Assembly (NCBI RefSeq): GCF_029194005.1
Contig: NZ_JARFVA010000002.1
Coordinates: 620,001-684,000, forward strand
DNA: 64,000 nt
DNA from: Flagellimonas okinawensis
GTDB lineage: Bacteria > Bacteroidota > Bacteroidia > Flavobacteriales > Flavobacteriaceae
Reading direction: 5' to 3'
Positions 38,017 to 46,242 of this stretch are shown in pieces. How positions within the stretch are numbered: position 1 is the first letter of the stretch; the number at the start of each line of letters is the position of its first letter. The position numbers were made by a program, and so were the translations under genes. The notes under the pieces are model-generated. The model saw nothing but the letters and a program-made list of their open reading frames with translations, did no database searches and had not been told where the DNA came from.

Positions 38017-38763
38017 TTATGTATTTATAATCCCTCCATCAATGGTTACTGTGGTTCCTGTGATCCAAGAACTATCGTCAGAAACCAAAAAAAGCACAAG
38101 TTTACTAATATCTTCAGGCGTGCCCAACCTTTTTAACAATGTAGTCCTTTTCGCATTTTCAACAGCAGTAGCCGGGTTCTCAAAGGCCTCTGTGGATTCC
38201 CACAATAAAGGGGTGTCAACAGGACCAGGGCAAATTGCGTTTACTCTGATTTTTGGTGCGTAATCCACGGCCATTTGCTTCATAAGAGCGACAGATGCTG
38301 CTTTGGAAGCACAATAAGCAGGGTGATTTGGAAAACTCTTAAAGGCAGCAATCGATGCATTGATCAAGATATTGCCGTTTTCTTGTTCCAGTAAGTTGGG
38401 AAGTGCATATTTACAAAGGTAAAATATGGAACTCAAATTGGTATCGATAGTGTGCCGCCAGGAATCAATGGATAGTTCTTTGACACTTCCAAGACCAAGA
38501 ATACCCGCATTCAATGATAGGATGTCCAGTTTTCCATAAGTTTCCAGCGCGGTATCGACCAATTTTTTATTATAGGATGGGTCCGTTACATCTCCTGGAA
38601 CAAACACGGCATCGTCAAGACTGTTTTCCAACGCTTTGCCACTTTCCTTGTTCCTGCCCGAAAGGATCAACTTGCCCCCTTCGGAAGAAAGAACTTTGGC
38701 AATGGCTTTTCCCATTCCGCTGGTAGCACCAGTCACTATACAGACCTTATCCTTTAGTTTCAT
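38017..38763 (-). CDS. SDR-family oxidoreductase inside the arginine operon
   Basis: 248 residues of a classical short-chain dehydrogenase: cofactor loop VTGATSGMGKAIAKVL, structural LSLNAGILG, catalytic Ser region NASIAAFKS, the YCASKAA active-site motif and ICPGPVDTPLL. It resembles 3-oxoacyl-ACP-reductase-like SDRs, with substrate unknown. It is embedded between argF' (4-bp ATGA overlap) and argB (1-bp gap), so it must be co-translated with arginine enzymes, though no arginine step needs an SDR. Confidence 0.92.
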   Translation of the reverse strand: MKLKDKVCIVTGATSGMGKAIAKVLSSEGGKLILSGRNKESGKALENSLDDAVFVPGDVTDPSYNKKLVDTALETYGKLDILSLNAGILGLGSVKELSIDSWRHTIDTNLSSIFYLCKYALPNLLEQENGNILINASIAAFKSFPNHPAYCASKAASVALMKQMAVDYAPKIRVNAICPGPVDTPLLWESTEAFENPATAVENAKRTTLLKRLGTPEDISKLVLFLVSDDSSWITGTTVTIDGGIINT

Positions 38764-39698
38764 TTGTTTTCCAATATTTTTTTCAGGACAATTTGTGCTG
38801 AAAAGACTCGGTTTTTAGCTTGTTCCACTACCAAGGATTGTTCACTGTCCAATACGGCATCTTCCACGATCATGTTTCTTCTTACTGGGAGACAGTGCAT
38901 AAATTTGGCATTTCCTAGTTTTTCTTTAGTAATGGTCCAGTCCTTATCCTTGTTCAATACCTTCCCATAGTCAGAATAGCAGCTCCAATTTTTCACATAG
39001 ACAAAATCGGCATCTTCGAGTGCTTTATCTTGGTCGTATTCTATTTGACATCCTTCGGTCAATTCTGGATTAAGCTCATATCCCTCTGGATGTGTGATGA
39101 CAAAATCCGCATCTTGCATTTTCATCATTTGAACAAAAGAATTGGCCACCGCATGGGGCAATGCTTTTGGGTGCGGAGCCCAAGACAAAACTACTTTGGG
39201 CTTCTTCTTGGTTTCGTTCTCCTTCAGAGTAATGGCGTCTGCCAATGCCTGAAGAGGGTGTCCCACGGAACTTTCCATGTTAACCACTGGAATAGTGGCG
39301 TACTTCGCAAATCCATTGATGACTTCTTCCGCTTCATCTTTTTCCTTGTCCACCAAACCTGCAAATGCACGAATGGCAACGATATCGGAATACTGTGAGA
39401 CCACTTGAGCGGCTTCTTTAATATGTTCCGATGTACCTTGGTCCATTACGGTGCCGTCTCCATATTCCAGCGCCCAACCTTCGTTGCCAAAGTTCATGAT
39501 CATTACTTCCATTCCAAGGTTCATGGCTGCTTTTTGTGTGCTCAAACGGGTCCTTAGGCTATTATTAAAAAACAATAGGCATATAGTTTTCCGCTTTCCC
39601 ATATCTTCAAACTGATATGGGTCTTTTTTTAGGGTGATTGCTTCGTCCACCCAATCGGGTAGAGATTCTATATCGTTAACAGATAGATAATGCTTCAT
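38760..39698 (-). CDS. argF': N-acylornithine transcarbamylase (succinyl-type predicted)
   Basis: 312 residues. It carries the modified carbamoyl-phosphate motif SLRTRLSTQKAA of the N-acylornithine branch instead of the STRTR loop of ordinary ornithine transcarbamylase, and the C-terminal FMHCLPVRRNMIV. Aligned by eye with the Bacteroides fragilis succinylornithine enzyme there are no gaps through residue 90, where that protein has Pro90 and this one Ser90 (codon TCG at 39429-39431). Acetylornithine enzymes have Glu there. From published swap work I recall that Pro, Ser or Val at this site favours succinylornithine. Thus succinyl specificity is predicted. Confidence 0.93.
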   Translation of the reverse strand: MKHYLSVNDIESLPDWVDEAITLKKDPYQFEDMGKRKTICLLFFNNSLRTRLSTQKAAMNLGMEVMIMNFGNEGWALEYGDGTVMDQGTSEHIKEAAQVVSQYSDIVAIRAFAGLVDKEKDEAEEVINGFAKYATIPVVNMESSVGHPLQALADAITLKENETKKKPKVVLSWAPHPKALPHAVANSFVQMMKMQDADFVITHPEGYELNPELTEGCQIEYDQDKALEDADFVYVKNWSCYSDYGKVLNKDKDWTITKEKLGNAKFMHCLPVRRNMIVEDAVLDSEQSLVVEQAKNRVFSAQIVLKKILENK

Positions 39699-40822
39699 TA
39701 TAATGCTTTTTTCAGCGCTTCAAAAAATAGGTCAATATCGTTTTTGGTAATGTTCAGGGCAGGTAAAAAGCGCAACAACTTCTTGTTTTTGGCACTTCCT
39801 GTGAACATGTGTTGTTCCATGATCATTTTTTTGCGCAGCCCGGCTACTTCAAAATCAAATTCCAGCCCGATCATCAATCCCTTGCCCTTTACTTTTTTGA
39901 TTTCTGGAATTTCGGCAGCCTTTTCCCTAAAATAGTCACCAAGGGTTGCGGCGTTCTCGATCAAGTTTTCCTTTTCTATAACTTCCAGTACGGCCAAGCT
40001 CGCTGCACAGGCCAAGTGGTTTCCACCAAAGGTGGTTCCCAAAAGTCCGTAAGATGGTTTAAATTTTTCATGAATCAATACACCGCCTACAGGGAAGCCA
40101 TTCCCCATGCCTTTAGCGATTGAAATAATGTCAGGTTCTATGCCGTGATGCTGAAAGGCAAAGAATTTACCACTACGTCCGTAACCAGATTGAACTTCAT
40201 CGGCTATAAGGACTATGTTGTGCTCTTTACATTTTTTGGCAATAAGTTGAAAGAATTCCGTGGTGGGTTCATCCAACCCTCCCACACCTTGAATGGCTTC
40301 CAAGATTACAGCACAATATGCATCGCTTTCAATAGCTTTTTCAAAGGCATCCATATCATTCAATGCCAAGAAGGTGACTTCTTGTTGTTTGTTGATAGGT
40401 GCATTGATACTTGGATTGTCCGTAGCTGCAACTGCCGCCGAGGTTCTTCCGTGAAAACTATTGCTAAAGGCAATCACTTTTGACTTTCCTGTGTGGAAAG
40501 AGGCCATTTTCAGAGCATTTTCATTGGCTTCCGCGCCGGAGTTGCACATAAAAAGATCATAATTTTCACAGCTGGATAGCTCACCCAGCTTTTGGGCAAG
40601 CTCCTCTTGCAAAGGGTTCTGGACCGAGTTGCTGTAAAATGCCATGTCGTCCAGTTGCTCCTTGATGCGCTTCACATAATGTGGATGTGTGTGTCCAATG
40701 GATATTACGGCATGGCCTCCATAGAAATCCAAATATTTCTGCCCTTTGTCGTCCCAGACTTCAATGCCTTTGGCTTTAACTGGGGTTACATCATATAGGG
40801 GGTATACGTCGAATAATTTCAT
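39698..40822 (-). CDS. argD: N-acyl-ornithine aminotransferase (class III PLP)
   Basis: 374 residues. Class III aminotransferase motifs: NSGAEANENALKMA for phosphate binding, LIADEVQSGYGRSG, and the PLP lysine in SIAKGMGNGFPVGG. It transfers the amino group from glutamate to N-acylglutamate semialdehyde. The stop overlaps the start of argF' by one base (TAATG). The upstream spacer to proC contains a REP-like palindrome. Confidence 0.94.
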   Translation of the reverse strand: MKLFDVYPLYDVTPVKAKGIEVWDDKGQKYLDFYGGHAVISIGHTHPHYVKRIKEQLDDMAFYSNSVQNPLQEELAQKLGELSSCENYDLFMCNSGAEANENALKMASFHTGKSKVIAFSNSFHGRTSAAVAATDNPSINAPINKQQEVTFLALNDMDAFEKAIESDAYCAVILEAIQGVGGLDEPTTEFFQLIAKKCKEHNIVLIADEVQSGYGRSGKFFAFQHHGIEPDIISIAKGMGNGFPVGGVLIHEKFKPSYGLLGTTFGGNHLACAASLAVLEVIEKENLIENAATLGDYFREKAAEIPEIKKVKGKGLMIGLEFDFEVAGLRKKMIMEQHMFTGSAKNKKLLRFLPALNITKNDIDLFFEALKKAL

Positions 40823-40837
40823 TGTTATGCTTTATTT

Positions 40838-40897
40838 GTCATCTCGATCGCAGTCGAGAGGTGTATATTTTCATTAAGGTCTCGCATCTCGACCCAA
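40838..40897. repeat. REP-like palindromic element between proC and argD
   Basis: GTCATCTCGATCGCAGTCGAGAG holds the inverted repeat TCTCGA..TCGAGA; a second partial copy, CTCGCATCTCGACC, ends the element. The same motif recurs at 41712-41788. Short palindromes of this type with CTCGA..TCGAG cores are scattered in many flavobacterial genomes. Confidence 0.7.
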
Positions 40898-40903
40898 CAT
40901 CAG

Positions 40904-41698
40904 TTATGTTTTTCTGATGTGGCTAATTTTTTCATAGGAGGAAACTATTCCCCTGATCAAGGATGAGCTTAGTCCTTGGTGTTCCATTTCATTCAAACCT
41001 TCAATAGTGCATCCTTTTGGCGTGGTCACACGATCAATTTCCTCTTCTGGATGGCTGCCGGATTCAATCAAAAGACTAGCGGCTCCGTTACAGGTATGCA
41101 TGGCCAGTTCTTGTGCTTCTTTGGCATCAAAACCCAATTGAATAGCTCCTTGGGTCGTAGCTCGTATCAATCGCATCCAAAACGCAATTCCACTGGCACA
41201 GATGACTGTTGCGGCCTGCATTTGGTCCTCTGGAATTTCCATGGTGTGGCCCATGCGGTTAAAAATAGCCTTGGCCAAATCTACTCGTTTTTTACCAAGC
41301 TCGTTACTACAAATACAGGTCATGGATTTACCTACAGAAATGGCCGTATTGGGCATACTACGGATGATGAATTTATCTGAGCCGATAATTTCCTCGATTC
41401 TCGGAATTTTGAAGCCCGTAATGGTGCTGATCACCACATGTTTTTCAGAAAGAAGGTCTTTGGTCTCATTTAAAATAGAAGTAAAATGACCTGGCTGTAC
41501 CGCAAAAATCAGGATATCTGAATTTTTAACGGCTTCCTTATTGTCGGAAGTAACGGTAACATTTCCATACTTTTCAAATTCCTGAATGGATTTGGTGTTT
41601 CGTTTGGTAAGGTACATAGTGGTAGCTCCATTGCTGTGCAAAATGCCTTTTGCAATGGCCAACCCTAAATTTCCTGCTCCTATGATGGCTATTTTCAT
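40904..41698 (-). CDS. proC: Pyrroline-5-carboxylate reductase
   Basis: 264 residues. The NADP-binding N-terminus IAIIGAGNLGLAIAKGIL, the middle FIIRSMPNTAISVGKSM, and the C-terminal VTTPKGCTIEGLNEMEHQG are diagnostic for ProC. It makes proline from pyrroline-5-carboxylate. Its presence among arginine genes is also known in Bacteroides. Both flanking spacers (81 and 109 bp) hold REP-like palindromes, whereas most other genes of the operon overlap or nearly touch. Confidence 0.94.
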   Translation of the reverse strand: MKIAIIGAGNLGLAIAKGILHSNGATTMYLTKRNTKSIQEFEKYGNVTVTSDNKEAVKNSDILIFAVQPGHFTSILNETKDLLSEKHVVISTITGFKIPRIEEIIGSDKFIIRSMPNTAISVGKSMTCICSNELGKKRVDLAKAIFNRMGHTMEIPEDQMQAATVICASGIAFWMRLIRATTQGAIQLGFDAKEAQELAMHTCNGAASLLIESGSHPEEEIDRVTTPKGCTIEGLNEMEHQGLSSSLIRGIVSSYEKISHIRKT

Positions 41699-41711
41699 GG
41701 TTTTTTAGTTT

Positions 41712-41788
41712 TGTCATCTCGAGCACAGTCGAGAGATGTTTTAAGGTTTTTGCATGTGCTCTCGCATCTCGACTTCGCTCGATGTGAC
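41712..41788. repeat. REP-like paired palindromes between argC and proC
   Basis: The element starts with GTCATCTCGAGCACAGTCGAG and ends with CATCTCGACTTCGCTCGATG followed by TGAC. Each half is itself a hairpin (TCTCGA..TCGAGA; CATCTCGA..TCGATG). The two ends are imperfect inverted copies of each other, GTCA..CGAGC against GCTCGA..TGAC, so the whole 77 bp looks like a paired REP or a small MITE-like unit. Confidence 0.75.
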
Positions 41789-41807
41789 AGCTTGACCTGA
41801 TATTATT

Positions 41808-42782
41808 TTAAAATACTCCTGCTTTTAACAATAGACCTTCGGTTTCTGGGAAGGCGAACATCAGGTTCATATTCTGAACTGCCTGTCCCGATGCCCCTTT
41901 CAACAAATTATCAATGGCCGAAGTCACCAAAAGTATGTCGTTGTGTTGGTGTAAATGGATATGGCATTGGTTGGTGTTCACCACTTGTTTTAGATGCAAT
42001 TCTTCATCCGACATATGGGTGAAGGCGGCATCTTTATAAAAGTCGTTGTATAGCTCTTTTGCTTCATCCAAGCTACCGTTGTAGTTGGTGTAAGCAGTGG
42101 CCAAGATTCCTCGGGTAAAGTTGCCCCGATTGGGCAAAAACATTAGTTTTCCCACAGACTTCCCGAAGGAACTCAGACTTTCACCGATTTCTCCCAAATG
42201 CTGGTGTGTAAATGGCTTGTACCAAGAAACATTATTGTTTCTCCAGCTAAAATGTGAGGTGGCGGACAACCCGACACCAGCTCCGGTACTTCCAGTAACA
42301 GCGTTGATATGAACGTCATCAGTCAATAGACCTGCTTTGGCCAATGGCAACAATGCCAATTGTATGGCAGTGGCAAAGCAACCTGGATTGGCGATGGCCT
42401 CTGCGGATTTTATGGCAGACTTGTTCAATTCGGGAAGGCCATATATGAATCTTTGACCCTTAAAAACGGAATCGCCTTGTAACCTGAAATCGTTGCTGAG
42501 ATCTATGATTTTTGTAGATGCCGAAAATTTGTTCTCGTTTAAAAAGGAAGTGGAATTTCCGTGTCCTAAACATAAGAACACCACATCTACATCGGGATTT
42601 ACTTCTCCTGAAAACTTCAAATCCGTCTGTCCCAACAAATCTTGATGGACAGAGGTAATCGGCTTGCCCGCTCTTGTGGTACTGTATACAAAGTCAATCT
42701 CGGTTTTGGGATGATTGAGCAACAACCTAATCAGCTCTCCACCTGTGTATCCCGAACCTCCTATGATTCCTGCTTTGATCAT
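41808..42782 (-). CDS. argC: N-acyl-gamma-glutamyl-phosphate reductase
   Basis: 324 residues. The NADP loop IIGGSGYTGGELIRLLL, the catalytic Cys in ANPGCFATAIQLALLP, and the TGSTGAGVGLSAT segment identify ArgC. It reduces the acyl phosphate made by ArgB to the semialdehyde used by ArgD. The start overlaps the argG stop by 4 bp. Confidence 0.95.
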   Translation of the reverse strand: MIKAGIIGGSGYTGGELIRLLLNHPKTEIDFVYSTTRAGKPITSVHQDLLGQTDLKFSGEVNPDVDVVFLCLGHGNSTSFLNENKFSASTKIIDLSNDFRLQGDSVFKGQRFIYGLPELNKSAIKSAEAIANPGCFATAIQLALLPLAKAGLLTDDVHINAVTGSTGAGVGLSATSHFSWRNNNVSWYKPFTHQHLGEIGESLSSFGKSVGKLMFLPNRGNFTRGILATAYTNYNGSLDEAKELYNDFYKDAAFTHMSDEELHLKQVVNTNQCHIHLHQHNDILLVTSAIDNLLKGASGQAVQNMNLMFAFPETEGLLLKAGVF

Positions 42783-43966
42783 GAATCTTGGTTTACATGG
42801 TTTGATATTTTTCCTGGGTTGGACAAAATTTTGATGAATCCCTTGGCTTCATCTGCGGTCCAGCCTTTGTTCATTTCCCCATAACTTCCAAAGGAAGCAT
42901 TCATCAAATCGTGTTTTGAGGAAATTCCGTTCAACTCAAATCGGTATGGATGCAAGGTCACGAAAACATCTCCCGAAACGTGTTTTTGGGTATCTGTCAA
43001 AAATGCCTCGATGTTTCTCATTACTTCATCCAAATAGTTTCCTTCATGTAACAACATTCCATAAAAATTGCCCATTTGCTCTTTTTGGTATTGTTGCCAT
43101 TTGCTCAAGGTGTGTTTTTCCAACAAATGGTGCGCTTTTATAATGATCAGTGGGGCCGCGGCTTCAAAACCTACCCTTCCTTTAATTCCGATGATGGTGT
43201 CGCCCACATGGATATCCCTGCCAATGGCATATTTGGATGCAATGGCGGACAATTTTTCAATATTGGCAACAGGTGTATCCTGTTCGCCGTCCAAGGCTAC
43301 TAATTCACCTTTGTTGAAGGTCAATTTGATTTCTTTTGGAATCTCTTTTTCCAACTGGCTTGGATAAGCGCTTTCTGGTAAGGATAGGTGAGAGGTCAGT
43401 GTTTCTTCTCCACCTACAGATGTTCCCCATAAGCCTCGGTTCACCGAATATTTTGCTTTTTCCCAAGAGTAATCTATACCGTTTTGCTGCAAGTAGTTAA
43501 TTTCTTCTTCCCTAGCCAACTTCTTGTCCCTGATAGGGGTGATGATCTTGATTTCCGGAGCCAATATTTGAAAGATCATATCAAATCTCACTTGGTCGTT
43601 ACCAGCTCCCGTGCTTCCGTGAGCGATATATTTGGCCCCTATTTTTTTGGCATGGTTCACTATTTCAATGGCCTGGACGATTCGTTCCGCACTTACAGAA
43701 AGGGGATAGGTGTTGTTTCTTAGTACATTTCCGAAGATGAGGTATTTTACCACCTTGTCATAAAATGTGGATACCGCATCGATTGAGGTGTAAGTGGTCG
43801 CTCCCAAAGCAATGGCTTTTTCTTCGATTTCCGCAATTTCAGTTTTACTGAATCCTCCCGTGTTCACACTTACGGCATGTACTTCAAACCCTTCCTCTTG
43901 TGATAGGTATTTGGCACAGTATGAGGTATCCAATCCGCCGCTATAAGCAATAACTAATTTTTCCAT
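42779..43966 (-). CDS. argG: Argininosuccinate synthase
   Basis: 395 residues. The ATP-pyrophosphatase loop AYSGGLDTSYCAKYL is at the N-terminus, and YIAHGSTGAGNDQVRFD follows. It joins citrulline and aspartate. It is the second gene of the operon after the GNAT gene and overlaps argC. No ordinary ornithine carbamoyltransferase is present in the window. Confidence 0.95.
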   Translation of the reverse strand: MEKLVIAYSGGLDTSYCAKYLSQEEGFEVHAVSVNTGGFSKTEIAEIEEKAIALGATTYTSIDAVSTFYDKVVKYLIFGNVLRNNTYPLSVSAERIVQAIEIVNHAKKIGAKYIAHGSTGAGNDQVRFDMIFQILAPEIKIITPIRDKKLAREEEINYLQQNGIDYSWEKAKYSVNRGLWGTSVGGEETLTSHLSLPESAYPSQLEKEIPKEIKLTFNKGELVALDGEQDTPVANIEKLSAIASKYAIGRDIHVGDTIIGIKGRVGFEAAAPLIIIKAHHLLEKHTLSKWQQYQKEQMGNFYGMLLHEGNYLDEVMRNIEAFLTDTQKHVSGDVFVTLHPYRFELNGISSKHDLMNASFGSYGEMNKGWTADEAKGFIKILSNPGKISNHVNQDS

Positions 43967-44043
43967 TTTGTTGATTCTTTATGTTGTCGCATCGAGTGCT
44001 GTGGGTATTTGTTTAACTCCCATGCTATCTCAAACAGATGATT

Positions 44044-44658
44044 TTATTTGTCTTTCTTTTTTAGAAAAAGGCTCTCCTTTATACTTTTCAATCGTTGAAA
44101 TGCCTTTTTGTTGATTTTTTCTGGTTCTTGTTTTTGTGCTTTTGGATCGTGCAACATTCCTGTGCAAAGACACATCTTTTTGTCAGTACGGGTTAAAATA
44201 TCAAAGTTTTTGCAGGTCTGACAGCCTTTCCAGAACTCGGGGTCATCCGTAAGTTCGGAAAAGGTCACGGGTTTATAGCCTAGCTCGTAGTTCATTTTCA
44301 TTACGGCAAGGCCTGTGGTTATCCCGAAGATCTTAGCGTCGGGAAATTTTTTTCTTGATAGGTCAAAAACTGCTTTTTTGATTTTCTTGGCGAGTCCTTG
44401 ATTTCTGTAATCGGGATGTACGATCAAACCGGAGTTGGCCACAAAGTCCTTATTTCCCCAGACCTCGATATAGCAGAAACCTGCAAATTTATCTCCATCC
44501 AAAGCAATAATGGCATTTCCGTTCTGAAGACGTTTTATAATGTATTCGGGTGTACGCCGGGCAATACCTGTACCACGAACCTTGGCCGATTCGGTAATGG
44601 TATCACTTATGATCTGTGCGTATTTAAAATGTGATTCGTTAGCAACAATAATTTCCAT
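44044..44658 (-). CDS. GNAT acyltransferase heading the arginine operon (candidate N-acylglutamate synthase)
   Basis: 204 residues. The GNAT core is visible: FCYIEVWGNKDF, then the acyl-CoA loop VHPDYRNQGLAKKIKKAV. After the fold comes a Cys-rich segment (KGCQTCKNFD, KKMCLCTG) and a basic tail, which could bind metal. In Bacteroides a GNAT gene at the same place before argG and argC has been genetically linked to the first step of arginine synthesis; I infer the same role here, with succinyl- or acetyl-CoA as donor. No argA or argJ is seen. Confidence 0.82.
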   Translation of the reverse strand: MEIIVANESHFKYAQIISDTITESAKVRGTGIARRTPEYIIKRLQNGNAIIALDGDKFAGFCYIEVWGNKDFVANSGLIVHPDYRNQGLAKKIKKAVFDLSRKKFPDAKIFGITTGLAVMKMNYELGYKPVTFSELTDDPEFWKGCQTCKNFDILTRTDKKMCLCTGMLHDPKAQKQEPEKINKKAFQRLKSIKESLFLKKKDK

Positions 44659-44880
44659 TGCAAGCGATTAATCTGTAAAAAAATTGAAAAAATGTATTTG
44701 GTAGTTTTGCGGAAATGGACTCACCTATTTCCAATAGATATGATGCACCCTTACGGGCGACGACGGCGGGGAGTAAATGGACTGATAGGAGCAGTGATGC
44801 TCAAAGTAGATAATATGTACAGTTGTCCTTTCATTCTGAAGCTAAAGTACAAATTAATTCGAATCGGCCTAAAGTTGGGA

Positions 44881-46233
44881 TTACTTTTTGAAGAAATATA
44901 ACTTTTTTGGCCTGCTTCCTATCATTTCGCAAATAAAAAAGCCCAATACCAAAATGTATTCAATGGCCAATAACCACAGATTCTCTTTGTAATCGGGGTT
45001 GGAATAGGTATAGTAACTTAGAATAACAGCGAAAGACCATACCAATGGGAAACGATAATCCGTAAACATGGCAAAGCCCAAAAGAAATACTACATACCAT
45101 GGGTGCACGGTACTGGAAAGAAAATAATATATCCCTAAAGCGAATACCATTGAGGTAATCACAGATTCCAACTTTTGGTTCTTCCTAAGAAAAGCAAGTA
45201 ACACTATTATAATTACAACCAGTTTTTGAATAAAAGAGCCGTAAGAATCAATCAATTCCCATGGCTTGGCTTCGTAATAGGTTACAGCTATCTTTTTTAC
45301 CACATTGTAAATACTCGCATTAAACTCAAAATTGGAGAACCAAAGTCCAACGGTGTCAGAATAATTATCTATAAAAACTGTGGAGTAAAATGGGAATAGC
45401 AATACAGCACAGCCAAAAACTACTAGGGTGTAAAAAACTAGACTCTTTTTAATTCCTAAATATTTGATGAATAGAGGTAGAAACATCAATGGCATTAGTT
45501 TTACCATTATGGAAACGGCGTAAACGGGTGTTGCCCATAGCCATTTGTTTTTGGAAATGAGATATAATGACCAAACAAAGAAAAACAGCATGACGCCTTC
45601 AAAATGTAGGTTGCCAGTAAGTTCAATAATGACCAAAGGATTTAAAAAATACCAGAAGGCCAAATGATTGGCCTTGTTGAGATTCTGCAACAGTTTTCGT
45701 CCGAAATAGAGCATGCCTAAATCAGCAAGGATAATAATTAGGCGCATGGCAATCGATGAGCCTAAAACACTTCCGCCTCCTAAAAATGTGGCAATCGCAA
45801 AGAGTATTTGGTTAACAGGTGGGTAGTTGCTGTAGTGCCTTGCATTCAGGTCGGTCATTCCCGCGTACAGTTCCTTCATGCTTGGGAACGATACAGTTCC
45901 TCGTTCCATGATTTGGTCGGGTGTGTACAGATAGGGATTGATACCGTTTTTGATGAGCTCTCCATCCCAAATAAATCGGAAGAAATCCTGTGAAAGATTG
46001 GGTTCTGCAATCAAAAATACCAACCGAAACAATATTCCTATTACCAAGAGGAACTTAAAGTTCCACTTTTCGAACTGGATGATTTTATAGGTCAGGTAAA
46101 AAATCGCCCCAAAGAGCATGAACAGCTTTACAAAATCGGTACGGACCAAGTTGTAAGCAAAGCTCCAATAGAATAAAATACAAGCGACAGCAAACAGTAT
46201 AGGGTATCTATGCAGCCGCCAATAAGATTGCAT
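44881..46233 (-). CDS. Polytopic GT-C type mannosyltransferase (GT87/MptB-like)
   Basis: 450 residues with about 11-12 membrane helices. The early periplasmic loop SQDFFRFIWDGELIKNGINP resembles the DxD-like acidic site of GT-C enzymes that use polyprenyl-phosphate sugars, and SNYPPVNQILFAIATFLGGG follows. Acceptor and sugar cannot be read; mannose is the usual guess for this family. It is the last of three glycosyltransferase genes (9 bp after the GT2 gene). The GT2 gene at 47727 that makes a lipid-linked sugar could feed it. Confidence 0.82.
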   Translation of the reverse strand: MQSYWRLHRYPILFAVACILFYWSFAYNLVRTDFVKLFMLFGAIFYLTYKIIQFEKWNFKFLLVIGILFRLVFLIAEPNLSQDFFRFIWDGELIKNGINPYLYTPDQIMERGTVSFPSMKELYAGMTDLNARHYSNYPPVNQILFAIATFLGGGSVLGSSIAMRLIIILADLGMLYFGRKLLQNLNKANHLAFWYFLNPLVIIELTGNLHFEGVMLFFFVWSLYLISKNKWLWATPVYAVSIMVKLMPLMFLPLFIKYLGIKKSLVFYTLVVFGCAVLLFPFYSTVFIDNYSDTVGLWFSNFEFNASIYNVVKKIAVTYYEAKPWELIDSYGSFIQKLVVIIIVLLAFLRKNQKLESVITSMVFALGIYYFLSSTVHPWYVVFLLGFAMFTDYRFPLVWSFAVILSYYTYSNPDYKENLWLLAIEYILVLGFFICEMIGSRPKKLYFFKK

Positions 46234-46242
46234 GTGTTTGGT

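Noticed and set aside
43986-44012. GTCGCATCGAGTGCTG between the GNAT gene and argG, like a decayed REP copy
   Set aside because: Similarity to the proC-flanking palindromes is only partial and the inverted arms are not preserved.
44692-44901. Plus-strand frames in the spacer before the glycosyltransferase (69 codons, and a 31-codon ATG frame at 44716)
   Set aside because: Composition is not protein-like, no family is recognised, and the longer frame overlaps the 3' end of the glycosyltransferase. Kept only as an unexplained spacer.
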